Origin: Pseudomonas schmalbachii
Lineage (GTDB): Bacteria > Pseudomonadota > Gammaproteobacteria > Pseudomonadales > Pseudomonadaceae
Direction of reading: 5' to 3'
Length of the DNA stretch: 64,000 bases
Assembly: GCF_017589465.1 (NCBI RefSeq)
Contig: NZ_JAELYA010000001.1
Coordinates: 1,173,364-1,237,363 of the forward strand
This document shows positions 8,795 through 17,872 of this stretch, piece after piece. Position 1 is the first letter of the stretch; each line of letters opens with the position of its first letter. The notes below the pieces were generated by a model that searched no databases, was not told the DNA's origin, and was given only the letters and a program-made list of their open reading frames with translations. The position numbers and the translations under genes were made by a program.

Positions 8795-9262
8795 TCAGGC
8801 TTCAGTCCGCGTCCAGTGCGTGCGGACCGCGGGCAGCACGGCGGAGTACAGCGGGACCTCCAGTCGATGGAGGGCTACGGTCTTGCCAGACACGATCTGC
8901 GGCAACGCCGGGGTGCCGGGCGCCGGCCGCGGACCCTGCGGTTTCGGGGCAGGCGTGCCCGGTGGAGCCGGTGTCTGCGGTGGGGAGGACTGCGGAGTCG
9001 GGGCTTCCGGCGCCGGGGGTTCCGGGACTGACACTTCCGGGTCGAGAGTCGGCGCAACGGGCGTATCCGGCATCGCCGCGAACGGAGCCATGCGCTCCCG
9101 ATTGGAAGCGACAGTGCTGGCTGCATCGGCGGTCAACCGGTCCACGCCACCCGCGGAGCGCGCGCAGTCGGCTGGGACGTCCAGCGCCGCCAGCCAGAGA
9201 AACACCAGCGCCCCCGCACGTAGCCAGGAGGAAGAGTGGTTGGCTGTCCTGGCACTCGTCAT
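8795..9262 (-). CDS. secreted proline-rich protein of unknown function
   Basis: I do not recognise this 155-residue protein. It begins with a probable signal peptide (a hydrophobic stretch, WLRAGALVFLWLAAL, near residues 13-27). The middle, about residues 75-115, is dominated by Pro, Ala, Thr and Glu (PEPPAPEAPTPQSSPPQTPAP) and is surely disordered. A short C-terminal part of about 35 residues is less biased. There is no lipobox. The ATG at 9262 is chosen over a GTG at 9271; neither has a strong ribosome-binding site. It is convergent with the P-type ATPase, 16 bp apart. It could be a periplasm-spanning linker protein, but its function is open and I am moderately sure that it is expressed. 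Confidence 0.6.
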   Translation of the reverse strand: MTSARTANHSSSWLRAGALVFLWLAALDVPADCARSAGGVDRLTADAASTVASNRERMAPFAAMPDTPVAPTLDPEVSVPEPPAPEAPTPQSSPPQTPAPPGTPAPKPQGPRPAPGTPALPQIVSGKTVALHRLEVPLYSAVLPAVRTHWTRTEA

Positions 9263-9378
9263 CGGTTCCACTCGCGGTGATTGGCGTCCGCTGCCGGCCT
9301 CGAAACATTCTTAAGCAACTAGCGCATCGCGCGGGATTTGGCCAATCTGCGGCCGGGTACCTGCTCTGCCGGCAAATG

Positions 9379-9402
9379 AAAAAGGCGCCCGAAGGCGCCT
9401 TC
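9379..9402 (-). terminator. terminator of the SDR gene
   Basis: On the minus strand the stem AAGGCGCC closes on TTCG and is followed by TTTTTC. It is 21 bp past the stop of the SDR gene at 9423. Confidence 0.85.
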
Positions 9403-9422
9403 TGCATGCATCCACGACAAAC

Positions 9423-10184
<762 letters not shown>

Positions 10185-10411
10185 TGACTGTCCTCCAATA
10201 GGGGTCTGAAAGCTGGATGCAGTCTAGTCAGCGCAGATTTCCGGCAAAGCACTATCAGGAAGCTGTTGCATTCTTCATTTGTACAAATGATGTTCAGCAA
10301 CACCGTGGATCATCGGAGTTGATTGGCGATCATTCCCCAGGCGGGCGGAACTTGCCGGAGCCCGGTGGCGGGTCTATCACCAAGGCTCCAGCCTTCTGCG
10401 AGTACCCCGCC

Positions 10412-11416
10412 ATGCCCGCCCAGATCAATCGACAGTTCCAGTTGGCCAAGCGTCCCGTCGGCGTACCCGACCGGGATACGTTCTCCTACGTGGAAGTACC
10501 GCTGGGCGAGCCCGGCCCCGGGCAGATCCTGGTGAAGAACCAGTACCTCTCGCTGGACCCGGCCATGCGCGGCTGGATGAACGATGCCCGCTCATACGTT
10601 CCCCCGGTCGGCATCGGCCAGGTGATGCGCGCACTCGGCGTGGGCCAGGTGATCGCCTCGCAGAACCCGCAATTCGCCGTGGGCGACACGGTGAACGGCG
10701 CGCTCGGCGTGCAGGACTACTTCCTCGGCGAGCCGGCCGGCTTCTACAAGGTCGACCCGAAGCGCGCGCCGCTGCCGCTGTACCTCTCCGCGCTGGGCAT
10801 GACCGGCATGACCGCCTACTTCGGCCTGCTCGACGTCGGCCAGCCAAAGGCCGGCGAAACCGTCGTGGTGTCGGCGGCGGCCGGCGCGGTGGGCAGCGTG
10901 GTCGGGCAGATCGCGCGGATCAAGGGCTGCCGGGTCGTCGGCATCGCCGGCGGTGCGGAGAAATGCCGCTACCTGAAGGAAGAACTCGGCTTCGACGGCG
11001 CCATCGACTACAAGAACGAGGACGTGCAGGCCGCTCTCAAGCGCGAGTGCCCGAAGGGCGTGGATGTGTTCTTCGACAACGTCGGCGGCGACATCCTCGA
11101 CGCGGTACTCACCCGCCTGGCACCGAAGGCGCGCATCGTCATCTGCGGCGCGATCAGCCAGTACAACAACAAGGAAGCGGTGCGCGGCCCGGCCAACTAC
11201 CTGTCGCTGCTGGTCAACCGCGCGCGCATGGAGGGCATGGTGGTGATCGACTACACCAGCCGCTTCCCGGAGGGCATCAGGGACATGTCCGGCTGGCTGG
11301 CCGAGGGCAAGCTGAAGTCGAAGGAGGACGTGGCCGAAGGCCTGGAGAACTTCCCGGAAGCGCTGCTCAAGCTGTTCAGCGGGGAGAACTTCGGCAAGCT
11401 GGTGCTGAAGATCTGA
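10412..11416 (+). CDS. zinc-independent NADP-dependent MDR oxidoreductase (CurA / leukotriene B4 dehydrogenase-like)
   Basis: The 334-residue protein is a medium-chain reductase that reduces alpha,beta-unsaturated carbonyls in characterised relatives (CurA, prostaglandin reductase). It has no zinc-ligand cysteines at the usual positions. Landmarks are SLDPAMRGWM near residue 48, the NADP loop SAAAGAVGSVVGQIA near residue 152, and FDNVGGDILDAVL near 224. The chosen ATG gives the family length (about 335); the longer frame to 10217 is AT-rich promoter sequence. It is divergent from the SDR, so the pair may share a regulatory region. The physiological substrate is unknown. Confidence 0.9.
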   Translation: MPAQINRQFQLAKRPVGVPDRDTFSYVEVPLGEPGPGQILVKNQYLSLDPAMRGWMNDARSYVPPVGIGQVMRALGVGQVIASQNPQFAVGDTVNGALGVQDYFLGEPAGFYKVDPKRAPLPLYLSALGMTGMTAYFGLLDVGQPKAGETVVVSAAAGAVGSVVGQIARIKGCRVVGIAGGAEKCRYLKEELGFDGAIDYKNEDVQAALKRECPKGVDVFFDNVGGDILDAVLTRLAPKARIVICGAISQYNNKEAVRGPANYLSLLVNRARMEGMVVIDYTSRFPEGIRDMSGWLAEGKLKSKEDVAEGLENFPEALLKLFSGENFGKLVLKI

Positions 11417-11439
11417 GTCCGGCCGCATGGGGGCGGCGC

Positions 11440-12651
11440 TTAGAGAAGCCGCTTGAGCCCTGCCCCTAGCGCACTACGGCAGCCCACATGCACCTCGCCA
11501 AGCCCCAGCCAGGCCGCCATCCCGCGTAGTTGCTCGGCCAGCGCCTGCAGGCCCGCCTCGCCCAGTCCGCGATCCTCCTGATGCACGGCATGCACCGCCA
11601 GCCGGCCATGGCCGCGCTCGGCGCGCAGGTCGACCCGCGCCGCCAGATGCTCGTCGAACAGGAACGGCAGCACGTAGTAGCCATAGACCCGCTTGTGCTG
11701 CGGCGTGTAGATCTCCAGCCGGTAGTGGAAGTCGAACAGCCGCTCGGTGCGCGCCCGCTCCCAGACCAGCGAGTCGAAGGGCGACAGCAGCGCGCTGGCC
11801 CGCACCTTACGCGGGATCGCCGGCTCACCGGCGCTATAGGCCGGCTGCCCCCAGCCATCGACCCGCAACGGCAGCAGTTCGCCCGACTCCACCAGTTCGG
11901 CGAGGCGCGGCTTGCTGTCGTCCGGCTTCAGGCGGAAGTAGTCGCGCAGGTCCTTCTCCGTGGCCACACCCAGCGCCCGTGCCGCGTGCAGCAGCAGTCC
12001 GCGCTGGGCTTCGGCTTCATCCGGCTCGGACTGCGCCAGCAGCTCGGCCGGCAGCACCCGCTCGGGCAGGTCGTAGAGCCGCTCGAAACCACGCCGCCCG
12101 GCCACCGTCACCTCGCCGGCGGCGAACAACCACTCCAGCGCGTGCTTCTCGGCGCTCCAGTCCCACCAGGGGCCGGCCTTCTCCTTGCGCGTGCTCAGGC
12201 TGCCGGCGCCCAGCGCACCCTGCTCGCGCACCGCCTGCAGGACGCGCTGGATCACGTCGCCCTGCTCCCTGCCGAAACGCGCCAGTTGCGCATAGATGCC
12301 CTCCCCACGCTTCGCCCGCTGCATGCGCCAGCGCATCAGCGGGTAGAGTTCCAGCGGCAGCAGCGATGCCTCGTGGCCCCAGTATTCGAACAGGCGCCGA
12401 TGCCGCCCGGCACTCCAGGCAGCCTCGTCGAGCCATTCCTGCGGGTAGTTGCCGAGGCGGGAAAACAGCGGCAGGTAATGCGAGCGCACCAGCGCATTGA
12501 CCGAATCGATCTGCAGCACGCCGAGGCGTTCGAACAGGCTGCGCAGATGACGCCGCTGCACGGCTCCGCGCGGCCGGCGCTCGGCGAAGCCCTGGGCGGT
12601 CAGGGCCAGGCGGCGGGCTTCCTTCAGGGAAATGGATTCGGCAGCGGGCAT
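11440..12651 (-). CDS. YcaQ/AlkX-type winged-helix DNA glycosylase
   Basis: The 403-residue protein belongs to the HTH_42 (AlkZ/YcaQ) superfamily, whose characterised members excise bulky alkyl adducts and unhook interstrand crosslinks. It opens with a winged-helix module, and the catalytic region reads LQIDSVNAL, giving a Q47-x-D49 motif that is typical of the YcaQ/AlkX branch and not the QxQ of AlkZ. Other family marks are SHYLPLFSR, YWGHEASLLP and LLSPFDSLVWER. It is convergent with the MDR gene, and no biosynthetic cluster is nearby, consistent with a housekeeping repair role. Function is inferred from the family motif. Confidence 0.85.
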   Translation of the reverse strand: MPAAESISLKEARRLALTAQGFAERRPRGAVQRRHLRSLFERLGVLQIDSVNALVRSHYLPLFSRLGNYPQEWLDEAAWSAGRHRRLFEYWGHEASLLPLELYPLMRWRMQRAKRGEGIYAQLARFGREQGDVIQRVLQAVREQGALGAGSLSTRKEKAGPWWDWSAEKHALEWLFAAGEVTVAGRRGFERLYDLPERVLPAELLAQSEPDEAEAQRGLLLHAARALGVATEKDLRDYFRLKPDDSKPRLAELVESGELLPLRVDGWGQPAYSAGEPAIPRKVRASALLSPFDSLVWERARTERLFDFHYRLEIYTPQHKRVYGYYVLPFLFDEHLAARVDLRAERGHGRLAVHAVHQEDRGLGEAGLQALAEQLRGMAAWLGLGEVHVGCRSALGAGLKRLL

Positions 12652-12760
12652 CGGGGCTCTCCATGGCCGGATGAGTCTCCGATCCTAGCGTCAATGACGT
12701 TTCCCTGCCGATTTCGAACGAGGGAGCCGCAGCACGGCCGTCCCGTGCTGCGTGCGTTCG

Positions 12761-12994
12761 TCAGTGCTTGAGCGGGTCGTCCCAGAACGGCCGCTCGATC
12801 TCCTGCTCGATATCGGCGCGGGTCAGGCCAATATCCTTGAGCATGTAGTCGCTGAGCGCGGCCAGTTGCCGGCGCTGCCGGCGCAGCTCATGCCAGCGGT
12901 GCAGGCGGGCCAGGGCGCGCTTCCACAGCGGTGCGCGGTCGTTGCGGCGAACGGTACGGAACGAGGGTGAAACGAAACCGAGTTGGCCTTTCAT
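12761..12994 (-). CDS. DUF1127 small basic protein
   Basis: This is a 77-residue Arg-rich protein. The C-terminal half (LAALSDYMLKDIGLTRADIEQEIERPFW) is the DUF1127/YjiS domain, while the N-terminal part is basic and amphipathic. The ATG at 12994 has GGGAGGACAG upstream, so the longer frame to 13048 is rejected. Small DUF1127 proteins elsewhere influence phosphate and carbon uptake or bind RNA, but this copy is uncharacterised. It is divergent from a LysR gene across 97 bp, an arrangement seen in other pseudomonads that suggests control by that regulator. Confidence 0.88.
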   Translation of the reverse strand: MKGQLGFVSPSFRTVRRNDRAPLWKRALARLHRWHELRRQRRQLAALSDYMLKDIGLTRADIEQEIERPFWDDPLKH

Positions 12995-13091
12995 CTTGCT
13001 GTCCTCCCGAGTGGGTTGGCAGCAGTTTCTCGCCAGGCGTAAGATCAATCCAACGAATCATTCTTATGCAATGCATCTCGGAGATTGATGA

Positions 13092-13946
13092 ATGGCCAGC
13101 TTCCCCAGCATCGACACCGAATTGCTGCGCACCTTCGTGGCGATCGCCGATCACGGCGGCTTCACCCGCGCGGCGGAAGTGGTGAACCGCACCCAGTCGG
13201 CGGTGAGCATGCAGATGAAGCGCCTGGAGGATGACGTGCTGGAGCGCCCGCTGTTCGAGCGCGACGGCCGCCAGGTGCGGTTGACGCCGGAGGGACAGGT
13301 GCTGCTCGGCTACGCGCGGCGCATCCTCAAGCTGCATGGCGAGGTGTTCAACACCCTGCGCCAGCCGCACATGGTCGGCGCAGTGCGCATCGGCACGCCG
13401 GACGACTACGTGATGCGCTTCCTGCCGGACATCCTCAAGCGCTTCGCCGAGGCCTATCCGCTGGTGCAGGTGGAGGTGCATTGCGAATCGTCGTCGCAGC
13501 TGCTCACCCGCCAGGACCTCGACCTGTCGATCGTCACCCGCGAACCGGGCACCGAGATCGGCCAGCTGTTGCGCCAGGAGTCCTTCGTCTGGATGGCCGC
13601 CGAGGGCTTCTGCCCACACGACCAGCGCCCGATCCCGCTGGCGATGTTCAACAGCGGATGCTTCTGCCGCGCCTGGGCCTGCAACGCGCTGGAAGCGATG
13701 GAGCTGGAATACCGCATTGCCTACACCAGCCCGAGCCTGTCGGCGCTGTTCGCGGTGGTCAGTGCCGGCCTGGCGATCACCGCCCAGCTGCGCAGCCTGC
13801 AGAGCGGCAATCTGCGCATCCTCGACGAGGCCGATGGCCTGCCAGCGCTGCCGACGGCGAGCATCGTGCTGCTGCGCAATCCGCGCAGCCAGTCGCCGGT
13901 CACGGAAAAACTCGCCGAGTACATCGTCGAAGGCTTCAAGCCCTGA
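13092..13946 (+). CDS. LysR-family transcriptional regulator
   Basis: The protein has 284 residues, with an N-terminal winged HTH (FVAIADHGGFTRAAEVVNRTQSAVSMQMKRLE, residues about 12-43) and a periplasmic-binding-protein-like effector domain. It is slightly shorter than most LysR proteins (about 300). The divergent DUF1127 gene is the likeliest target. The effector is unknown. It is followed 83 bp later by ohrR, which appears to have its own control region. Confidence 0.9.
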   Translation: MASFPSIDTELLRTFVAIADHGGFTRAAEVVNRTQSAVSMQMKRLEDDVLERPLFERDGRQVRLTPEGQVLLGYARRILKLHGEVFNTLRQPHMVGAVRIGTPDDYVMRFLPDILKRFAEAYPLVQVEVHCESSSQLLTRQDLDLSIVTREPGTEIGQLLRQESFVWMAAEGFCPHDQRPIPLAMFNSGCFCRAWACNALEAMELEYRIAYTSPSLSALFAVVSAGLAITAQLRSLQSGNLRILDEADGLPALPTASIVLLRNPRSQSPVTEKLAEYIVEGFKP

Positions 13947-13982
13947 CGCCAGTCGGCATCGGGTATTCTCTGGAAAGCAAAT

Positions 13983-13997
13983 AGCTGTCGCGCTAAA
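13983..13997. promoter_or_regulatory. possible OhrR site upstream of ohrR
   Basis: AGCTGTCGCGCTAAA resembles the two motifs in front of ohr (ATCTTGCGCGCAAA) and lies 33 bp before the ohrR start. It could serve autoregulation, but the match is imperfect. Confidence 0.35.
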
Positions 13998-14029
13998 TTC
14001 ATGCACAGTGGCTTCCCGGAGAACCCAGC

Positions 14030-14476
14030 ATGACCCGCTCCACCTGCGAACAGCTGAAGCTCGACAACCAGTTGTGCTTCGCACTCTATTCCACCTCGCT
14101 GCAGATGACCAAGGTCTACAAGCCCCTTCTGCAGGCGCTCGGCCTCACCTATCCGCAGTACATCGCCATGCTGGTGCTGTGGGAGCAGGACGGCATCACC
14201 GTCGGCGACATCAGCGCGCGCATGCTGACCGACCCCGGCTCGCTCACTCCCCTGCTCAAGCGCCTGGAAGGCGAAGGTCTGCTCACCCGCACCCGCAGCA
14301 GCGCCGACGAGCGCGTGGTGGAACTGCACCTGACCGAGAAAGGCCGCAAGCTGCGCGAGCAGGCCGAAGGCATTCCCGCCTGCATCCTCGAAGCCGCCGG
14401 CCAGTCCATCGAGGATCTCGTTTCACTGCGGGACGAACTGGTCGCCCTGCGCAGCAACCTGCAAGGCTCGAACTAG
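14030..14476 (+). CDS. ohrR: organic-hydroperoxide-sensing MarR repressor OhrR
   Basis: OhrR is a dimeric winged-helix repressor that releases DNA when its reactive cysteine is oxidised by organic hydroperoxides. The 148-residue protein has the sensing cysteine C16 in LDNQLCFALYSTS, the YPQYIAMLVLWE helix that supplies the tyrosine contacts, and the wing TRTRSSADERVVELHLTEKG. The next gene is ohr on the same strand, with two candidate operators between them. The identity is secure from both sequence and context. Confidence 0.95.
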   Translation: MTRSTCEQLKLDNQLCFALYSTSLQMTKVYKPLLQALGLTYPQYIAMLVLWEQDGITVGDISARMLTDPGSLTPLLKRLEGEGLLTRTRSSADERVVELHLTEKGRKLREQAEGIPACILEAAGQSIEDLVSLRDELVALRSNLQGSN

Positions 14477-14523
14477 AGCCTTATTCCCTGCCAGCGGTTC
14501 GCTCATAGCGAAAGCTTCCAAGA

Positions 14524-14543
14524 ACTATCTTGCGCGCAAAGTA
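14524..14543. promoter_or_regulatory. candidate OhrR operator 1
   Basis: ACTATCTTGCGCGCAAAGTA contains the perfect palindrome TTGCGCGCAA (14530-14539). A related motif lies 46 bp downstream. Its placement in the ohrR-ohr gap supports an operator role. Confidence 0.6.
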
Positions 14544-14569
14544 ATTCAGGATTAATTTCCACCTCACGC

Positions 14570-14589
14570 ACTACTTGGCGCGCAAAACT
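14570..14589. promoter_or_regulatory. candidate OhrR operator 2
   Basis: ACTACTTGGCGCGCAAAACT repeats operator 1 with a one-base insertion in the palindromic core. It lies 32 bp before the ohr start codon. Confidence 0.55.
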
Positions 14590-14620
14590 TTACCGAACAA
14601 ATCAATCAGGAGACATCCTC

Positions 14621-15049
14621 ATGCAACGCATCCAGGCCCTTTACACCGCTACCGCCACTGCCACCGGAGGCCGCGACGGCCGCGCCGTTTCCTCTGACGG
14701 TGTGCTCGACGTGAAACTGACCACCCCGAAGGAACTGGGCGGCGCTGGCGGCGAAGCCACCAACCCCGAGCAGCTGTTCGCTGCGGGCTACTCGGCCTGC
14801 TTCATCGGCGCCATCAAGTTCGTTGCCGGCCAGAAGAAGGTGAAGATTCCCGCCGACACCTCGATCACCGGCAAGGTCGGCATCGGCCAGATCCCCGGCG
14901 GCTTCGGCCTGGAAGTGGAGCTGAACATCAACCTGCCGGGCCTGGATCACGCCGTCGCCGAGGACCTGGTCGCCGCCGCCCACCAGGTCTGCCCCTACTC
15001 CAACGCCACCCGCGACAACATCGACGTACGCCTGAACGTTTCGGTGTGA
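14621..15049 (+). CDS. ohr: organic hydroperoxide reductase Ohr
   Basis: Ohr is a thiol peroxidase of the OsmC/Ohr fold that reduces fatty-acid and other organic hydroperoxides using lipoylated proteins as reductant. The 142-residue protein carries both catalytic cysteines: C60 in GYSACF and C124 in HQVCPYS. It is full length. CAGGAGACATCCTC precedes the ATG. Expression is expected to be induced by organic peroxides through OhrR. The gene ends 12 bp before a strong terminator shared with efp. Confidence 0.97.
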   Translation: MQRIQALYTATATATGGRDGRAVSSDGVLDVKLTTPKELGGAGGEATNPEQLFAAGYSACFIGAIKFVAGQKKVKIPADTSITGKVGIGQIPGGFGLEVELNINLPGLDHAVAEDLVAAAHQVCPYSNATRDNIDVRLNVSV

Positions 15050-15060
15050 ATCTGCAGAAA

Positions 15061-15093
15061 CGAAAAAGCCCGGCTTCGAAGCCGGGCTTTTTC
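15061..15093. terminator. bidirectional terminator between ohr and efp
   Basis: A perfect stem, AAAAAGCCCGGCTTCG and its complement, has an A run before and a T run after, so it serves both converging transcripts. Confidence 0.92.
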
Positions 15094-15109
15094 ATGTCTC
15101 GCGGAAGGA

Positions 15110-15676
15110 TCAGGCCTTGACGCGGGACTTGTACTCGCCGGTGCGGGTATCGATTTCGATCGAGTCGCCGATTTCGCAGAAGGCGGAAACCTGCAGCTCA
15201 GCACCGTTCTTCAGACGGGCAGTCTTCATGACCTTGCCGGAGGTGTCGCCACGAACGGCCGGCTCGGTGTAGACGATTTCACGAACGATGGTGGTCGGCA
15301 GTTCTACCGAGATCACCTTGTCGTTGTAGAAGACTGCTTCGCAGACGTCGGTCATGCCGTCTTCGATGAAGGTCAGAACGCCTTCCAGGTCGTCTTTCTC
15401 GATTTCGTACTGGTTGAACTCGTTGTCCATGAAGACATAGAGCGGGTCGGCGAAGTAGGAGTAGGTCACTTCCTTGCGATCGAGGATGATCGGCTCCAGC
15501 TTGTCGTCGGCCTTGAACACGGTCTCGGTGCCGGCACCAGTCAGCAGGTTCTTCAGCTTCATCTTGACGACGGCGGAGTTACGGCCGGATTTGTTGAACT
15601 CGGCCTTCTGGATGACCCAGGGGGCGCCGTTGATGTTAGCTACCTGGCCAGCGCGGAACTCTTGAGCGGTTTTCAT
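15110..15676 (-). CDS. efp: translation elongation factor P
   Basis: EF-P binds ribosomes stalled at polyproline stretches and promotes peptide-bond formation. The 188-residue protein has the KOW-like N domain with the modified loop KSGRNSA; position 32 is arginine, the residue that is rhamnosylated in the Pseudomonas/Neisseria-type pathway, and not lysine as in E. coli. The modifying enzyme EarP is encoded 29 bp upstream in the same direction, so the two are probably one operon. The ATG at 15676 gives the standard length; a longer in-frame opening overlaps the end of earP. Confidence 0.98.
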   Translation of the reverse strand: MKTAQEFRAGQVANINGAPWVIQKAEFNKSGRNSAVVKMKLKNLLTGAGTETVFKADDKLEPIILDRKEVTYSYFADPLYVFMDNEFNQYEIEKDDLEGVLTFIEDGMTDVCEAVFYNDKVISVELPTTIVREIVYTEPAVRGDTSGKVMKTARLKNGAELQVSAFCEIGDSIEIDTRTGEYKSRVKA

Positions 15677-15705
15677 ACGAATATCCGATTGGTGAAGACA
15701 AAAAA

Positions 15706-16848
15706 TCAGGGGGCGTATGATAGCCAATTTGTATAAAAATGCACCAGCCCCGCAGCAAGATCCGTTTTCTCCGCCAATTCGTCACTCCATTGCATTGCCT
15801 GTTTTTCCCATTGCGGAACAAGGACTTCCAGTCGTTTCCAGGCCTCGCCCATGTCGCCTCGGGCATTCCAGGCTCCCCAGCAGGCCTCCAGTGCCGGCTT
15901 CAGCTCCGCCGGCATCCGCTCGGTATACAGCGCGAGGAAGGCATCGAGTTTTTCCAGATGCGCCTCCTCTTCCTGCTGGTAGATCTGCCAGATGAATGGC
16001 CGCCCCGCCCATTGCGCGCGGACGAAGGAGTCCTCCCCGCGCACGGCATTCAGGTCGCAGCCCCACAGCAACAGGTCATATTCCTCCTGCCGCACGAACG
16101 GCAGCACCTGCACGCGCAGTGCGCCGCGCTCATGGCAGTCGCCGATTGTCAGGCTCTCTCGCCCCAGCCAGCGTGCCACATCGCCCAGCGCACGGCCTTC
16201 GGGCACCAGCAGCAAGGTCGGCCTGGCGCCCTGCTCCAGCAGATCGAGCCACACCGGGATTGCCGCATTCTCGTAGGCGAACAGCGAAATCAGCCGCTCA
16301 TGCGGTCGCATCTGGATGCCGAGGGAGCGCAGGAAACCCTCCCGCGCCTGTGCATCCGCCTGGAATGCCCGGCGCCGCTCGATCAGGCCGGCCTCCCGCA
16401 GCAGCCCGCCGGTATTCGCCTGGAAGCCGGGAAAGTAGAAGTACTTCTGCAGTCCGCACGCCTGCAATGAAGGCAGGCCATGGCAGTCCTCCACCCATGG
16501 CTCCGCGCTGAGATATTCCAGGTTCAGCCAGAGCGGCCGCACGGCCCGTTCGCGCATGGCTTGTATATAAGCTGCGGGCAACTGGCAGGCGAACGCCTCG
16601 ATGACCACGTCCGCAGCCTCGGTCGCCTGCCAGGGCGACGGCCAGGCGCAGACCTCGACTCCCGAGTGCGACTGCCGCGCCAGCGAGACGTCGGCCTCGG
16701 GACAGAGCCGGGCAAAGGGAGCCAGGTCGTCGACCCACAGACGCACCCGCTGGCCGTGGTCGGTCGCCAATTGGCGCGCCAGCCGCCAGGTGACGCCAAT
16801 GTCGCCATAGTTGTCGACCACCGTGCAGAAAATGTCCCAGCTCGCCAT
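15706..16848 (-). CDS. earP: EF-P arginine rhamnosyltransferase EarP
   Basis: EarP transfers rhamnose from dTDP-beta-L-rhamnose to Arg32 of EF-P with inversion of the anomeric centre, which activates EF-P. The 380-residue GT-B enzyme begins [19 protein letters not shown], which holds the two N-terminal aspartates D12 and D16 that are needed for catalysis in characterised homologues. The C-terminal half carries the nucleotide-sugar site with the conserved [22 protein letters not shown] stretch. A start at 16866 would add six residues. Target and enzyme are adjacent, which supports the assignment. Confidence 0.95.
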   Translation of the reverse strand: MASWDIFCTVVDNYGDIGVTWRLARQLATDHGQRVRLWVDDLAPFARLCPEADVSLARQSHSGVEVCAWPSPWQATEAADVVIEAFACQLPAAYIQAMRERAVRPLWLNLEYLSAEPWVEDCHGLPSLQACGLQKYFYFPGFQANTGGLLREAGLIERRRAFQADAQAREGFLRSLGIQMRPHERLISLFAYENAAIPVWLDLLEQGARPTLLLVPEGRALGDVARWLGRESLTIGDCHERGALRVQVLPFVRQEEYDLLLWGCDLNAVRGEDSFVRAQWAGRPFIWQIYQQEEEAHLEKLDAFLALYTERMPAELKPALEACWGAWNARGDMGEAWKRLEVLVPQWEKQAMQWSDELAEKTDLAAGLVHFYTNWLSYAP

Positions 16849-16947
16849 CTCGTCCACCCCAGCCATACAGGCCGCCAGTGTAACAACGGGATATCCGCGG
16901 ATTCCTCCCCGTTCGCCTTAAGCCGATGAATCCGTTGAAAAAAAGAT

Positions 16948-16976
16948 TTGCGTTCGGCGAACCGTTCGGCTACATT
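16948..16976 (+). promoter_or_regulatory. promoter of tRNA-Ser
   Basis: A -35 box TTGCGT (16948-16953) and -10 box TACATT (16971-16976) are separated by 17 bp and lie 36 bp before the tRNA. This is a normal sigma70 layout for a stable RNA gene. Confidence 0.7.
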
Positions 16977-17012
16977 GCGCGCCTCGACGAACACAGCGTC
17001 GTCGAGAAACTC

Positions 17013-17103
17013 TGGTGAGGTGTCCGAGCGGTTGAAGGAGCACGCCTGGAAAGTGTGTATACGGGAAACCGTATCGAGGGTTCGAATCCCTCCCTCACCG
17101 CCA
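17013..17103 (+). tRNA. tRNA-Ser (anticodon GGA)
   Basis: A class II tRNA of 91 nt including the encoded CCA end. The acceptor arms GGTGAGG and CCTCACC pair exactly. The anticodon stem CACGC/GTGTG (with one G-U pair) encloses CTGGAAA, giving anticodon GGA at 17048-17050 that reads UCC and UCU codons. The T arm contains GGTTCGAATCC, and a long variable arm is present, as expected for serine. A terminator follows directly. No integrase or attachment-site duplication is seen next to it. Confidence 0.97.
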
Positions 17104-17107
17104 GATC

Positions 17108-17142
17108 AAAAAGCCCGGCTAAGCAATTAGCCGGGCTTTTTC
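17108..17142 (+). terminator. terminator after tRNA-Ser
   Basis: The stem AAAAAGCCCGGCTAA and its complement are separated by GCAA and followed by TTTTTC, five bases after the tRNA 3' end. Confidence 0.92.
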
Positions 17143-17498
17143 GTTTCCGCGCCATACACTTGCCATGCACCAAAGTTGGACTTGGACAAATGAATATCCG
17201 CGATTAAACAGTTGCTTTTCCAGAGCACTCGGATATCTAGTCACTTCCCCAGGCCCCGCGTGAAAGCATGCTGCCATCACTTCCGGACTCTTTCCTGCAA
17301 CATTCCCCGGGCACACTGCACAAATTTTGCGCAACTTCCCGATAGCAGTAAGGAAACTCTCTCCGCGCTTAAAAAAAAGTGCCGTACTTGCGCTCGGTCG
17401 GTTTACTTACTAAAAGTAATAGGTACTATGTAGTCCGGCTAATTTCCCGATCATGGGAGATTGCTTTTAATGGAAATGTCCACCTTAAGGGGAACACG
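17143..17498 (+). promoter_or_regulatory. oprI upstream region with promoter
   Basis: This 356 bp stretch has no gene. It is AT-richer than the surroundings. The best promoter is TTTACT (17402-17407) with TACTAT (17424-17429), 16 bp apart, which predicts a leader of about 60 nt. A small inverted repeat, TTACT-N3-AGTAA (17407-17419), fills the spacer and could bind a regulator. AAGGGGAACACG precedes the oprI ATG. Confidence 0.65.
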
Positions 17499-17750
17499 AT
17501 GAACAACGTTCTGAAATTCTCTGCTCTGGCTCTGGCTGCTGTTCTGGCCACCGGTTGCAGCAGCCACTCCAAAGAAATCGAAGCTCGTCTGACTGCTACC
17601 GAAGACGCAGCTGCCCGTGCTCAAGCTCGTGCTGACGAAGCCTACCGCAAGGCTGACGAAGCTCTGGCCGCCGCTCAGAAAGCCCAGCAGACCGCTGACG
17701 AGGCTAACGAGCGCGCCATGCGTATGCTGGATCGCGCCAGCCGCAAGTAA
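17499..17750 (+). CDS. oprI: major outer membrane lipoprotein OprI
   Basis: OprI is the Pseudomonas counterpart of Braun's lipoprotein and one of the most abundant cell proteins. The 83-residue precursor has a signal peptide ending in the lipobox LATGC, with acylated Cys20. The mature part is a continuous Ala-rich heptad-repeat coiled coil ([21 protein letters not shown] and onward). It ends in Arg-Lys, and the C-terminal Lys is the residue that in Lpp-type proteins is joined to peptidoglycan. Codon use is unusually biased toward GCT and CTG, fitting very high expression. An L,D-transpeptidase gene faces it downstream. Confidence 0.98.
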   Translation: MNNVLKFSALALAAVLATGCSSHSKEIEARLTATEDAAARAQARADEAYRKADEALAAAQKAQQTADEANERAMRMLDRASRK

Positions 17751-17768
17751 TAGGTCCAGTACCTATTA

Positions 17769-17798
17769 TAAAAGCCGACCTACGGGTCGGCTTTTTTT
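17769..17798 (+). terminator. terminator of oprI
   Basis: The stem AAAGCCGACC and its complement enclose TAC and are followed by seven T residues, 18 bp after the stop. Confidence 0.93.
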
Positions 17799-17872
17799 AT
17801 GCCTGCAACGCGGGCAAGAAAAAACCCGCTCGACCTTTCGGCCGGCGGGCTCCTTCATCGCGCCCCGCTCAG

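Noticed and set aside
17013..17103. tRNA-Ser as integration site of a mobile element
   Set aside because: The tRNA is intact and followed by its terminator and oprI; no integrase or direct repeat of the tRNA 3' end is seen.
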